Source of the DNA: Hydrogenothermaceae bacterium
GTDB taxonomy: Bacteria > Aquificota > Aquificia > Aquificales > Hydrogenothermaceae
Direction: 5' to 3'
DNA length: 64,000 nt
Assembly (NCBI GenBank): GCA_026418455.1
Contig: JAOABH010000004.1
Coordinates: forward strand, 124,001-188,000
Made by a program: the position numbers and the translations under genes. Below the pieces are notes generated by a model, which saw nothing but the letters and a program-made list of their open reading frames with translations, made no database searches and had not been told where the DNA came from. Position 1 is the first letter of the stretch. Every line of letters starts with the position of its first letter. This document shows, in pieces, positions 39,957 to 50,890 of this stretch.

Positions 39957-39982
39957 GAAAATATGATTTTTTTTAGTGTTAA

Positions 39983-39998
39983 TGGATGTTAACTTGCA
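39983..39998 (+). promoter_or_regulatory. Candidate sigma-54 (-24/-12) promoter
   Basis: TGGATGTTAACTTGCA keeps the invariant TGG at -24 and TTGCA at -12 with the exact 10-nt GG-to-GC spacing; only the CAC after TGG is not consensus. The predicted transcript would begin near 40010, 28 nt before the Fe-S oxidoreductase start. Confidence 0.45.
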
Positions 39999-40013
39999 TA
40001 TGTTATTTAACAT
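39986..40013. promoter_or_regulatory. 28-bp dyad ATGTTAA-N14-TTAACAT
   Basis: Perfect 7-bp inverted arms, 14 nt apart, overlap the candidate sigma-54 promoter and its expected start site. This is the position of a repressor operator, but no regulator can be named. Confidence 0.4.
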
Positions 40014-40037
40014 AATCAACCAGTAGGAGTTTAGTTA

Positions 40038-41300
40038 ATGAAAGAACATTTAATAGAACCTAAATTAACCATAGAGCTTGCCCATCAATGTGTAAAATGC
40101 TCAGCCTGTCGTCAAGTATGCCCTACTTACAGTGTGGTAAAAGAAGAGAGATCTTCTCCCAGGGGAAGATTAGCATTAGCTGAGGCCGTCGTTGATGGAG
40201 TTTTACCTTTAACAGAAGATATAGCAGCTCAATGGAATCAATGTGCGATGTGTAGAAGGTGCGAATGGATATGTCCCAACGAAGTTGAATATAAAGAGAT
40301 TATGTTTAGAGCAAGAAACATGGCAAAAGAAAAATCTAAAAAAGATTACTTTAAAACGGTAGTCTTTAAGGGTCTTTCTATGATGGGAAATCCATTAACC
40401 AAGATTGGTATGAAATTTGCCCCCACATTGCTTGAGGCTTATGGAAAAGTTTTAGGTAAAGAAGTGCCAGAATATAACTCTGTATATATAGATGTAGGTA
40501 TTCCTAAGTATGCTAAACTGATGCCAAAACCTTCTGCAAAACCCTTTGGACTCAGAGGTAAAGAAGTTAAGCCAAAAGAAAAGTCAAAGGGAAGACTTTT
40601 ATTCTTTACGGGTTGCATGATAGATGCTTTTCATGGTAAAACCGGAGAAAGTGTTCTTAAACTTATGGAAAAAGCTGGCTATGAAGTAGTAGTTCCAAAG
40701 AATATAAGATGTTGTGGAGCACCACATCTTTACAGTGGTGAGATAGATGCTTTTAACAGTCTTATGGCCCATAATAAAGAAGAGATAGATAAATATAAGT
40801 TTGACTATATAGTTGTAGCCTGTCCAACATGTGGTGGTGCTTTAAAAGAAGAGTATAAATATCCTGTTAAAGATTTTGCTGAAATTCTTAGAGAGGAAGG
40901 ATATGTAACATTTAAAGGTAATGGTGAAAAAGTCTCATTTCACTTCCCATGCCACTCCTATACGGCTATGAAGACAGACCCTAATGTTTTTAGAGATCTG
41001 CTAAAAAATGTAAATAATACCACATATGTGGAAGGTGAAGAAGCTATGATGTGCTGTGGATTTGCCGGATACTTCTCGGTGGCAAACTATGAAGTAGCTT
41101 CAGAGCTTCAGAAGAGAAAAATTGATGATTTAAGAAAGACAGAAGCTACTTACGTTTTAAGTGATTGTCCCGGATGTGTTTTAAATATAGCTGACGGAAT
41201 GTATAAACATGGACATTATAAAGAAGTAAAAGTTATGCACCTTGCAGAGTATCTTGCAGAGAGACTTATAGAGGGTGAAAGTGATGAAGATAAAAAGTAA
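40038..41300 (+). CDS. GlcF/LutA/HdrD-like iron-sulfur oxidoreductase
   Basis: 420 aa. Two classical 4Fe-4S motifs open the protein (C-V-K-C-S-A-C-R-Q-V-C-P and C-A-M-C-R-R-C-E-W-I-C-P), and two cysteine-rich CCG domains follow (R-C-C-G-A-P-H near residue 230 and M-C-C-G-F-A-G-Y near 340). This build is shared by the glycolate oxidase Fe-S subunit, LutA and HdrD. No FAD-linked oxidase subunit is adjacent, so the substrate is open. AGGAG precedes the ATG; rubredoxin overlaps its 3' end. Confidence 0.85.
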   Translation: MKEHLIEPKLTIELAHQCVKCSACRQVCPTYSVVKEERSSPRGRLALAEAVVDGVLPLTEDIAAQWNQCAMCRRCEWICPNEVEYKEIMFRARNMAKEKSKKDYFKTVVFKGLSMMGNPLTKIGMKFAPTLLEAYGKVLGKEVPEYNSVYIDVGIPKYAKLMPKPSAKPFGLRGKEVKPKEKSKGRLLFFTGCMIDAFHGKTGESVLKLMEKAGYEVVVPKNIRCCGAPHLYSGEIDAFNSLMAHNKEEIDKYKFDYIVVACPTCGGALKEEYKYPVKDFAEILREEGYVTFKGNGEKVSFHFPCHSYTAMKTDPNVFRDLLKNVNNTTYVEGEEAMMCCGFAGYFSVANYEVASELQKRKIDDLRKTEATYVLSDCPGCVLNIADGMYKHGHYKEVKVMHLAEYLAERLIEGESDEDKK

Positions 41301-41475
41301 AAAAGCTGTAAATGTTATCTACAGATGTAGAGTTTGTGGTTATGTTTACGATCCTTCCCAAGGAGATCCAGTGAGGGGGATATCTCCCGGTGTAGATTTT
41401 TTAGATCTGCCGGATGGTTGGAGATGTCCGATCTGTAAATATACTAAAAAAGAGTTTAGGGAGATAAAATTATGA
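41284..41475 (+). CDS. Rubredoxin
   Basis: 63 aa from the ATG at 41284, best spaced to GAGGG at 41271. The two iron knuckles are C-R-V-C-G-Y-V-Y-D-P and C-P-I-C-K, with the usual G-D-P-x-x-G-I-x-P-G and D-L-P-D-G-W between them. It is a one-electron carrier. It overlaps the Fe-S oxidoreductase gene by 17 bp, which suggests it serves that enzyme. Confidence 0.94.
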   Translation: MKIKSKKAVNVIYRCRVCGYVYDPSQGDPVRGISPGVDFLDLPDGWRCPICKYTKKEFREIKL

Positions 41476-41490
41476 TATGATTAATATCAT
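41472..41490. promoter_or_regulatory. Inverted repeat ATGATAT-N5-ATATCAT
   Basis: Perfect 7-bp arms straddle the rubredoxin stop and lie 20 nt before the TPR gene start. It may be a weak hairpin or an operator; no T-run follows. Confidence 0.3.
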
Positions 41491-41510
41491 AAACAATGGA
41501 GGTGTTTGTT

Positions 41511-42500
41511 ATGACTGCCGCCACAGAGGCTTACCATCTTTTAAACAAAGCTATATATCACTACGAAAATGAAAATTACGAGATGGCTATTACGTTGTTG
41601 GATGAAGCAATCTTACTTAATCCGGAGCTTCCTGACCTTTACTACTGGAGAGGAAAAGTTGCTACCCATGACCTAAACCAAGAAAGCCTTGATGTTGCAA
41701 TTACACTTTTCTCAGAAGCATTAAGAATAAAACCTGATTACGCACAAGCACATTTTGAGAGAGGTAAAGTTTATGTCCAAAAGGGAGAATTTAAAGAAGC
41801 AAAAGAAGATTTAGAAGAGGCGATAAAACTAAATCCAGATATTAAAGAAGCTTACTCTCTCCTTGCTCAGATAGAGCTTATTGAAGGAAACGATCAAAAA
41901 GCTATGGAATACCTTAATAAAGTATCTGCAAAAGAGGGAGATGATAGATACTACTACTCTCTGGGAAAAATACTTTACAATGCAGGAAAGTATCAGCAGG
42001 CAATAGAGCAGTTTAATAAAGTAATTGAAAAAAATAAATATTTTGTTGATGCCTATGTATATAAAGCTCACTCACTGGCAAATCTTGGGCTTTATGAAGA
42101 AGCTATAGAGAATCTTAAAAAAGCTGTGATATTAGTTCCGGAAGAGATAACTCACTTTTTAGATATAGCTAAATACTACTTTGAACTTGGTAAGTTGAAA
42201 GCAAAAGAAGGAGACAGTATAAAAGCTTCTGAATATTTTGTAAAAGGACTTCAGATAGATTATAACTTAAAACTTGAACCGGAGTATATAAAAGTAATAG
42301 AAGATGCTACTAAGAAATTGTTTGATAAAGGAGATTATAAAAGAGGTTTAGAGCTTTTAGATCAGCTTGAACTTTTAGTTAAGGAACCAGAATATTTTGA
42401 TATGAAAGAAGAGGTTGAGAAAATAAAAAAAGAGGTTATGAAGAAACTTCCTTTGAAAGAGAAGATAACAAAGTTTATAATGGATATATACACAAAATAA
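41511..42500 (+). CDS. Tetratricopeptide repeat protein
   Basis: 329 aa from the ATG at 41511; TGGAGGTG precedes it, so the ATG at 41496, which contains that site, is rejected. At least six TPR units are readable, for example Y-E-M-A-I-T-L-L-D-E-A-I-L-L-N-P-E, A-H-F-E-R-G-K-V-Y and Y-Q-Q-A-I-E-Q-F-N-K-V-I-E-K-N. There is no signal peptide, so it is cytoplasmic. Such repeats hold protein partners; none is known. It is 12 nt ahead of serS. Confidence 0.82.
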   Translation: MTAATEAYHLLNKAIYHYENENYEMAITLLDEAILLNPELPDLYYWRGKVATHDLNQESLDVAITLFSEALRIKPDYAQAHFERGKVYVQKGEFKEAKEDLEEAIKLNPDIKEAYSLLAQIELIEGNDQKAMEYLNKVSAKEGDDRYYYSLGKILYNAGKYQQAIEQFNKVIEKNKYFVDAYVYKAHSLANLGLYEEAIENLKKAVILVPEEITHFLDIAKYYFELGKLKAKEGDSIKASEYFVKGLQIDYNLKLEPEYIKVIEDATKKLFDKGDYKRGLELLDQLELLVKEPEYFDMKEEVEKIKKEVMKKLPLKEKITKFIMDIYTK

Positions 42501-42512
42501 TGGAGGTTGTAG

Positions 42513-44648
<2,136 letters not shown>

Positions 44649-44656
<8 letters not shown>

Positions 44657-45797
44657 CTATATCATAGTTGGAGCCGGTTTTGCCGGATCTGTAATAGCAG
44701 AAAGAATTGCAAATGTCTTGAATAGGAAAGTACTTATAATAGAAAAAAGAAACCATATTGGTGGAAACTGTTATGATTACAAAGATGAAAACAATATTAT
44801 TATCCATAAATATGGTCCTCATTTGTTTCATACAGATTACAAAGAAGTTTGGAACTATCTTTCTAACTTTACAGAATGGGAGTATTATCACCATAGAGTT
44901 TTAGCTTTTGTTGATGGAAAAAAAATTCCAATACCTTTTAACCTTAACAGTATATATGAGATTTTTCCAAAAAAATTAGCTGAAAGATTAGAAGATAAAC
45001 TTTTATCTAAATACACTTACAACTCAAAAGTTTCAGTTTTAGAATTTTTAAAAGAAGAAGATCAAGATTTAAAGTTTTTAGCAAATTTTATATATGATAA
45101 AATATTTAAAAACTACACTGCAAAACAATGGGGCTTAAAACCAGAAGATATAGACCCACAAGTTACAGCAAGAGTACCTATTTACATAAATAGAGATAAT
45201 AGATACTTTACCGACAAATATCAAGGTGTACCAAAGGAAGGATACACTAAAATATTCGAAAGGATATTAAATAACAAAAACATAAAGATTATGCTTAACA
45301 CAAATTTTAATGAACTGATAAATATAGATTTAGAAAATAAGAAGATATTTTTCTACGGACAAGAGTTTAAAGGGAAACTGATATTTACCGGAATGATAGA
45401 TGAACTCTTTGACTTTAAATATGGATATTTACCTTACAGAAGCTTAGATTTAAAGTTTGAAGTAATAGAAAAAGAATACTTTCAAGAAGCACCAGTTGTA
45501 AATTATCCAAATAATTATGATTTTACAAGGATAACAGAGTTTAAACATATACATCCAGTAAAATCAGATAAAACCACAATATTAAAAGAATACCCAAAAG
45601 CGTATGAGCCAAACAAAGATATACCATACTACCCTGTATTTACCGAAGAAAATCAAGAGCTTTATAACAGATACAAAGAAGAAGCGGAGAGCTTTAAAAA
45701 TCTAATACTTATAGGTAGACTTGCAGAGTATAGATACTACGATATGGATAATGTTATAAAGAGAGCTTTAGAAATCTTCGAGGAGAAGGTGAGATGA
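44649..45797 (+). CDS. glf: UDP-galactopyranose mutase
   Basis: 382 aa. The FAD fold begins F-D-Y-I-I-V-G-A-G-F-A-G-S-V; H-I-G-G-N-C-Y-D, the Y-G-P-H-L-F-H-T box, and F-K-N-Y-T-A-K-Q-W-G are typical of bacterial Glf. It ring-contracts UDP-Gal to UDP-Galf, used in O-antigens and capsules. Flanking glycosyltransferases overlap it on both sides, so the three genes form one unit. Confidence 0.94.
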
Positions 45798-46786
45798 TAG
45801 AAATATATAAAGATACAAAAGTTTATATCGTTGCTCCTGCAGTTGCAGCTACAGGTGGTCCTGAGCTACTTCACCAACTTGCTTTTGAATTAAGGAATCA
45901 ATTTAACATTGATGCTTATATGTTTTATATTCCTTACTGCGAAGACCCTGTCCATGAAGAGTATAAATCTTACAAAGTTCCTTATGTATTTTCTGCCGAA
46001 GATAAAAAAGAAAACATTCTTATAGTTCCTGAGGTAAAGCTATTAATGGAGATAATGAATCAATATCAGCAGATAAGAAAAGTTATATGGTGGTTAAGTG
46101 TAGATAATTATTACTCTACTAGAAAAGGATTAATAGAAGAAATATTTAAAAAATTCGGTAAATTTGTAAATATAGATCTTTTATCTATTGATCCTTTTGT
46201 AAAAGCTGCAGATTTTCATTTAGTTCAATCTTACTATGCATATAAGCATCTACTTTTAAACAGATTAGATAAAAAGAAGATTTTCTATTTATCTGATTAT
46301 ATAAATCAGCAGTTTTTAACGGAGTATGTAGACTACTCTATGAAAAGAGATATAGTTGTGTTTAATCCAAGAAAAGGATTTGAATTTACTAAATTATTAA
46401 TAGATCAAGCAAAAGAGATAGAATTTGTACCTATTATTAATATGTCACGGCAAGAAGTAATAGACCTTTTAAAGAAAGCTAAGGTTTATATAGATTTTGG
46501 AAACCATCCTGGTAAAGATAGAATACCAAGAGAAGCTGCTATTTTGGGCTGTTGTGTGATTACCGGAAAAAAAGGAAGTGCAGGAAATAGCAAGGATGTA
46601 CCTATACCAAAAGAGTTTAAATTTGACGATAGACCAGATCAAATACCGTTTATAATAAAGAAAATAAAGGATTGCTTTACTAATTATGAAGAAAATCTTG
46701 AGAAGCAATCTGAGTACAGAAAAATTATAGCTTCAGAAAGAGAAAGATTTTTGGAAGATATATCCAAAATTTTTGTTAGAGTTTAA
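45794..46786 (+). CDS. GT-B-like glycosyltransferase
   Basis: 330 aa. A first Rossmann-like half (V-Y-I-V-A-P-A-V-A-A-T-G-G-P-E-L-L-H-Q-L) and a second half with A-K-V-Y-I-D-F-G-N-H-P-G-K-D-R-I-P-R-E-A-A-I-L-G, where the Glu matches the donor-binding acidic residue of GT4-like enzymes. The middle is unlike families I can name, so the class is tentative. It ends the serS-glf run, 4 nt from the convergent rhodanese gene. Confidence 0.65.
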   Translation: MIEIYKDTKVYIVAPAVAATGGPELLHQLAFELRNQFNIDAYMFYIPYCEDPVHEEYKSYKVPYVFSAEDKKENILIVPEVKLLMEIMNQYQQIRKVIWWLSVDNYYSTRKGLIEEIFKKFGKFVNIDLLSIDPFVKAADFHLVQSYYAYKHLLLNRLDKKKIFYLSDYINQQFLTEYVDYSMKRDIVVFNPRKGFEFTKLLIDQAKEIEFVPIINMSRQEVIDLLKKAKVYIDFGNHPGKDRIPREAAILGCCVITGKKGSAGNSKDVPIPKEFKFDDRPDQIPFIIKKIKDCFTNYEENLEKQSEYRKIIASERERFLEDISKIFVRV

Positions 46787-46790
46787 TTAA

Positions 46791-47168
46791 CTACTTATAC
46801 TCAACTGGAAGGTTGGATTTTTTCCATTCTATTATGCCGCCTTTTAGGTTATATACATATTTGAAGCTATTTTGTTCCAAGAATTTTGAAGCTACTATGC
46901 TTCTGTTTCCACTTCTACAATAAACGAGTATCTTCTTATCTCTGAATTTATCAAGCTCCTTTATATACTGAGGTAAGATCTGAATCGGAATCAATATAGA
47001 CCCAGAAATATGACCATCTTCTCTATACTCCTGAGGAGTTCTAACATCTAAAATCAGGATACCTTTCTCCTTGTTTGTCAAATTGTAAAAATCTTTTGCA
47101 GACAGATTTTCAAAGGCAAAGGATATATTAACGAAGATAAGTAATAACACTGTTATAGCTTTTTTCAT
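46791..47168 (-). CDS. Exported rhodanese-like protein
   Basis: 125 aa. A signal peptide (M-K-K-A-I-T-V-L-L-L-I-F-V-N-I-S-F-A) is followed by one rhodanese domain with D-V-R-T-P-Q-E-Y and the active-site loop V-Y-C-R-S-G-N-R-S. The catalytic Cys is present. Periplasmic rhodaneses handle sulfane sulfur, which fits a sulfur-metabolising organism. It lies about 30 nt downstream of the ChaN-like gene on the same strand. Confidence 0.88.
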   Translation of the reverse strand: MKKAITVLLLIFVNISFAFENLSAKDFYNLTNKEKGILILDVRTPQEYREDGHISGSILIPIQILPQYIKELDKFRDKKILVYCRSGNRSIVASKFLEQNSFKYVYNLKGGIIEWKKSNLPVEYK

Positions 47169-47199
47169 ATTTTAAACTCCATAAATATATTCATATAAC

Positions 47200-47886
47200 T
47201 TAATATACACTAACTTCCAGTGATTTATCAATGGTTTTAATAAATCTTGATACTGCCTCTTGATGACCTTTCCCTATTAAAACTATAACTTTGTAATCAG
47301 GATACTCTTTTTTTATTTTCACTATCTTGTAAGCCATTCCAATATCCCAAGCCTTTTGTATATTAAAGAAAACTTTCTCATCTTTCAATTTATGTCCTTC
47401 GAGAGCTTCCTTTATAAATTGAATTTCTGATGGTAAATAATCAAACTTACCCTGTGGTATGTAAGGACTTTTTATGTTCTCTAATCCCTTCTCTCTTATC
47501 TCCTTAAGTAGTTCTGTCGGAATATTTAAAGCTACTATTTTTATCTTATTTTCTTTTGCAAATCTAAGTATATCACGATAAAACTCAAAACTGTGTCCCC
47601 ATCTCCTTTTATACTCAGTTTTTTCTATAAGCTGTTCTTCCGATAATTTTCCATCTATGTACTCATCTAAATACTTCTGAAAAGGTTGCTGAAACATCTC
47701 CATAGCTATTATAATTTTTTCTGTTTTTGATAAATCTTTTATAACTTCAAGTTGCTTTTTATGGTCATAAATATCTGTATGATTTTCTCCTACAATTATG
47801 ATATCCGGATTTCTGTATGCCCCCCATATTGTTAAAACTCCTACAAAAAATAGTATAAATGGGTTTATCCAAATCTTAACCATCAA
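47200..47886 (-). CDS. ChaN-like (DUF399) heme-binding family protein
   Basis: 228 aa. An N-terminal hydrophobic segment (about 8-22) without a lipobox suggests export. I-I-I-V-G-E-N-H-T-D (about 30-39), A-M-E-M-F-Q-Q-P-F, R-R-W-G-H-S-F-E-F-Y and V-A-L-N-I-P follow the ChaN pattern, in which a Tyr and a His hold cofacial hemes. Campylobacter ChaN works with iron uptake. It diverges from mutS. Confidence 0.75.
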   Translation of the reverse strand: MMVKIWINPFILFFVGVLTIWGAYRNPDIIIVGENHTDIYDHKKQLEVIKDLSKTEKIIIAMEMFQQPFQKYLDEYIDGKLSEEQLIEKTEYKRRWGHSFEFYRDILRFAKENKIKIVALNIPTELLKEIREKGLENIKSPYIPQGKFDYLPSEIQFIKEALEGHKLKDEKVFFNIQKAWDIGMAYKIVKIKKEYPDYKVIVLIGKGHQEAVSRFIKTIDKSLEVSVY

Positions 47887-47957
47887 TGCCTCTTTATTGC
47901 AAATCTACCAAAAAATGATAACATATATACCGTTTAAAATATCAGAAAGGTGCAGTA

Positions 47958-50521
47958 ATGGAAGAAAACTTAACACCTATGATAGCTCAGTATAATGCTA
48001 TAAAAAATCAGTATAAAGATTATCTTTTACTTTACAGACTTGGAGATTTTTATGAGCTGTTTTATGAAGATGCTATTATAGGTGCAAGGGAGTTGAATAT
48101 AGTTTTAACAAAGAAAAAGATATCTAAGGATAAAGATATTCCTATGTGTGGTATTCCTTACCATTCAGCTGATAGTTATATATCAAAACTTGTTTCCAAG
48201 GGCTACACAGTTGCAATATGTGAGCAACTTGAAGATGCATCTCAATCAAAAGGAATAGTTAGAAGAGATGTTATAAGGATTATAACTCCGGGAACATACT
48301 TTGACAATGATAAGTTAAAAACTGGAGTTGTTTCTATTATAAAAAAGGAGAAAACTTCTCTACTTCCTATATAAATCTATCTACAGGAGAGTTTTACTGT
48401 AGTGTATTCAATCAGGAAGGTTTGGTTAGCTTTTTAAACAAATTTTCACCAAAGGAAGTGGTGGTTGAAAAGGAAAAAGATTTTTCTTTTATAAGACAGC
48501 AGTTTAAAAATCTATTTTTAACTGAACTTGATAATCAGTTTTTTGAAGAGAGTAAAATAGATATACTTTTAAAACATTTCAATGTATCCCATTACAGAGC
48601 ATTTGGGATAGACCAAAAAGATGAATTTGCTTTACAATCTGCCTCCGTTATTCTTAACTATGTTAAAACAACCCAGAAAAATTTTCTGCCTTTTATCTTC
48701 CCTCCTAAACTTTATAGAGAAGATATTTATATGAGATTAGATCAAAATGCTATAAAACATCTTGAAGTTATAAACAGTGAAGGAGGGATATCCCTTTTCT
48801 CTCTTATAGATAGAACACTTACCGGAATGGGTAGAAGAAAACTAAAATTTTTCCTACTTCATCCATTAAAAGATAAAAAAGATATAGACAAAAGATTTGA
48901 AGCTGTAGAAGAGTTATACAAAAATCATAGTCTCAGAAATGAAATAAGAGAGATTTTAAAAGATATATTTGATATTGAGAGGTTAATATCAAGGATAACA
49001 TCTAATACTCTCACTCCACGGGATATGGTATCTCTAAAACAGTCTTTAAAAAATGTTTCAAAACTTAAAGAGTTAAAATCTAAAGTTAAATCCCATTTAC
49101 TTATAGAGATAATCAGAAATATAAACGATCATACAGAACTTACAGAATTACTTGAAACACATCTTGAAGATAATCCTCCTATACATTTTAGAGAAGGAGG
49201 ATTGATTAAAGATGGTGTTGATAACTATCTTGATGAATTAAGAAAGATAAAAGAAAAAGCTCAGGAGTGGATAACTAAATATCAAGAAGAAGAGAGAAAA
49301 AGAACTGGAATCAGCAGTTTAAAAATAGGTTATAACAAGGTTATGGGATACTATATAGAGGTAACAAAACCAAATCTAAAATTCATTCCTTCTAATTATA
49401 GAAGAAGACAGACTTTATCAAATGCAGAGAGATTTATAACTACAGAACTTCAGGAGTTTGAGGATAAAGTTTTATCTGCAGATGAAAAAATAAAAAATTT
49501 AGAGTATGAGATATTCAGTAAAATCAGGGAAGAGGTTATAAAACAGTCTCCTTCAATTGAAGAGACAGCAAGATGGGTAGCCTTTTTAGACGCCATAACT
49601 TCTCTTGCCCAGATTTCTGTTGAGAAAGGTTGGAGAAAACCGGAGATAACCGAAAGTTATGATATGTATTTAGAAGAAGCTGTCCATCCTGTAGTTGCAA
49701 GTAACTATCCAGAGTTTGTCCCTAACTCTGTAAAATTTGATAAAGATAACTTTATCCATATAATAACCGGACCAAATATGTCCGGGAAAAGCACATTTAT
49801 AAGACAGGTTGGACTCATTGTATTACTTGCCCATGTGGGATGTTTTATTCCTGCATCTTCCGGAATAATTCCCATAACAGATGCTATCTATACGAGGATA
49901 GGATCCGGAGATAACCTATCTAAGGGACTATCTACTTTTATGGTAGAGATGCTTGAAGTGGCAAATATACTTAATAACGCAACGGAGAGAAGTTTAATAA
50001 TCCTTGATGAAGTTGGAAGAGGGACAAGCACCTATGATGGTATCTCTATCGCTTGGTCTCTATGCGAAAAGATAGCCAAAGATATTAAAGCCAAAACCCT
50101 GTTTTCAAGCCATTATCATGAACTTACAGAGATAGAAAAAGATATAAGGGGAGTTAGAAACTACTTTATGGCTGTTGTAGAGGAAAAAGACAGTATAAGA
50201 TTCTTGTATAAAATATTGGAAGGAAAATCAGATAAAAGTTACGGTATACACGTGGCAAAACTTGCCGGACTGCCTAAGGATGTTATAGATAGAGCCAACC
50301 ATATACTAACTAAACTTGAAAGAGATGAAAAACAGGAAAAACTGTATTTCAACCAAACTGTTCTTGAGAAAATGTTGCCAATAGAGGAACATTCAGAATT
50401 AACTGAGGTTATCAAAATGTTAGAAGATTTGGATATAGCAAATTTAACTCCCTTGCAAGCTTTAATAATACTTAATGACCTTAAAAATAGCTTAAAAATT
50501 AAAAAAACTCTTGACAAATGA
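47958..50521 (+). CDS. mutS: DNA mismatch repair protein MutS, reading frame broken (possible -1 frameshift)
   Basis: The frame starting at 47958 codes 138 residues and stops at 48374; the rest of MutS continues in the -1 frame to 50521. Joined at 48347 the product is about 854 aa, the family length. The N-terminal part has the mismatch-reading F-Y-E (G-D-F-Y-E-L-F); the larger part has Walker [21 protein letters not shown] and S-S-H-Y-H-E-L. The break sits at A-AAA-AAG, so it may be programmed slippage, a real mutation, or a homopolymer sequencing error. If unrepaired the cell would lack MutS. Confidence 0.88.
48341..48395 (+). promoter_or_regulatory. mutS: Candidate -1 frameshift site in mutS
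   Basis: A-AAA-AAG (48341-48347) is in the correct zero-frame phase. GGAG lies 13 nt upstream (48324-48327). Downstream, 48351-48361 can pair with 48386-48395 (about 10 pairs, one bulge). This is the layout of the E. coli dnaX site. Slipping by -1 reads on as [16 protein letters not shown], the expected MutS sequence. Confidence 0.5.
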
Positions 50522-50540
50522 CGATATAGTAGTGTAAATT
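50511..50540 (+). promoter_or_regulatory. Promoter of the HU gene
   Basis: TTGACA (50511-50516), an 18-nt spacer and TAAATT (50535-50540) overlap the 3' end of mutS and lie 33 nt before the HU start codon. Confidence 0.6.
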
Positions 50541-50572
50541 TAAGATTACTAATCTATTTAAGGAGGGACGCT

Positions 50573-50845
50573 ATGACAAAGTCAGAGCTCGTTTCAAAAA
50601 CTGCTGAGAAGGCAGGAATCACTAAGGCAGCAGCAGAGAGAGCAGTTAACGCTGCTATTGAAGCTGTTGTTGAAGCTCTTGCGAAGGGTGAGAGAGTTGC
50701 TATTCCAGGACTTGGAGTTTTCAACGTAAGACAGAGAAAGGCAAGAAAAGGCAGAAACCCAAGAACTGGAAAACCAATCACTATCCCGGCAAGAAAAGTT
50801 GTATCATTTACTGCTGCAAAATCTCTAAAAGAGAAAGTGAAGTAA
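50573..50845 (+). CDS. DNA-binding protein HU
   Basis: 90 aa, standard length. M-T-K-S-E-L-V-S-K-T-A-E-K-A-G-I at the N-terminus, the G-L-G-V-F loop and the DNA-binding arm with R-x-G-R-N-P-R-T-G-K-P-I, where the Pro intercalates, are all present. It bends and compacts DNA. It has its own promoter, a strong AAGGAGGGA ribosome site and a terminator, so it is expressed apart from mutS. Confidence 0.97.
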   Translation: MTKSELVSKTAEKAGITKAAAERAVNAAIEAVVEALAKGERVAIPGLGVFNVRQRKARKGRNPRTGKPITIPARKVVSFTAAKSLKEKVK

Positions 50846-50852
50846 TCTTTAT

Positions 50853-50874
50853 AAAGGGGGTATATCCCCCTTTT
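50853..50874 (+). terminator. Hairpin terminator after HU
   Basis: AAAGGGGG / CCCCCTTT form a perfect 8-bp stem with loop TATAT, 8 nt after the HU stop. Only four T follow before an A-run that leads into the next ribosome site. Confidence 0.8.
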
Positions 50875-50890
50875 AAAAAAGGAGATAAAA

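Noticed and set aside
48422-50521. Second part of mutS as a separate gene starting at TTG 48422
   Set aside because: The frame is open and clearly homologous to MutS from 48347 on, and AGGAAGG lies too close to the TTG; a frame break within one gene is simpler.
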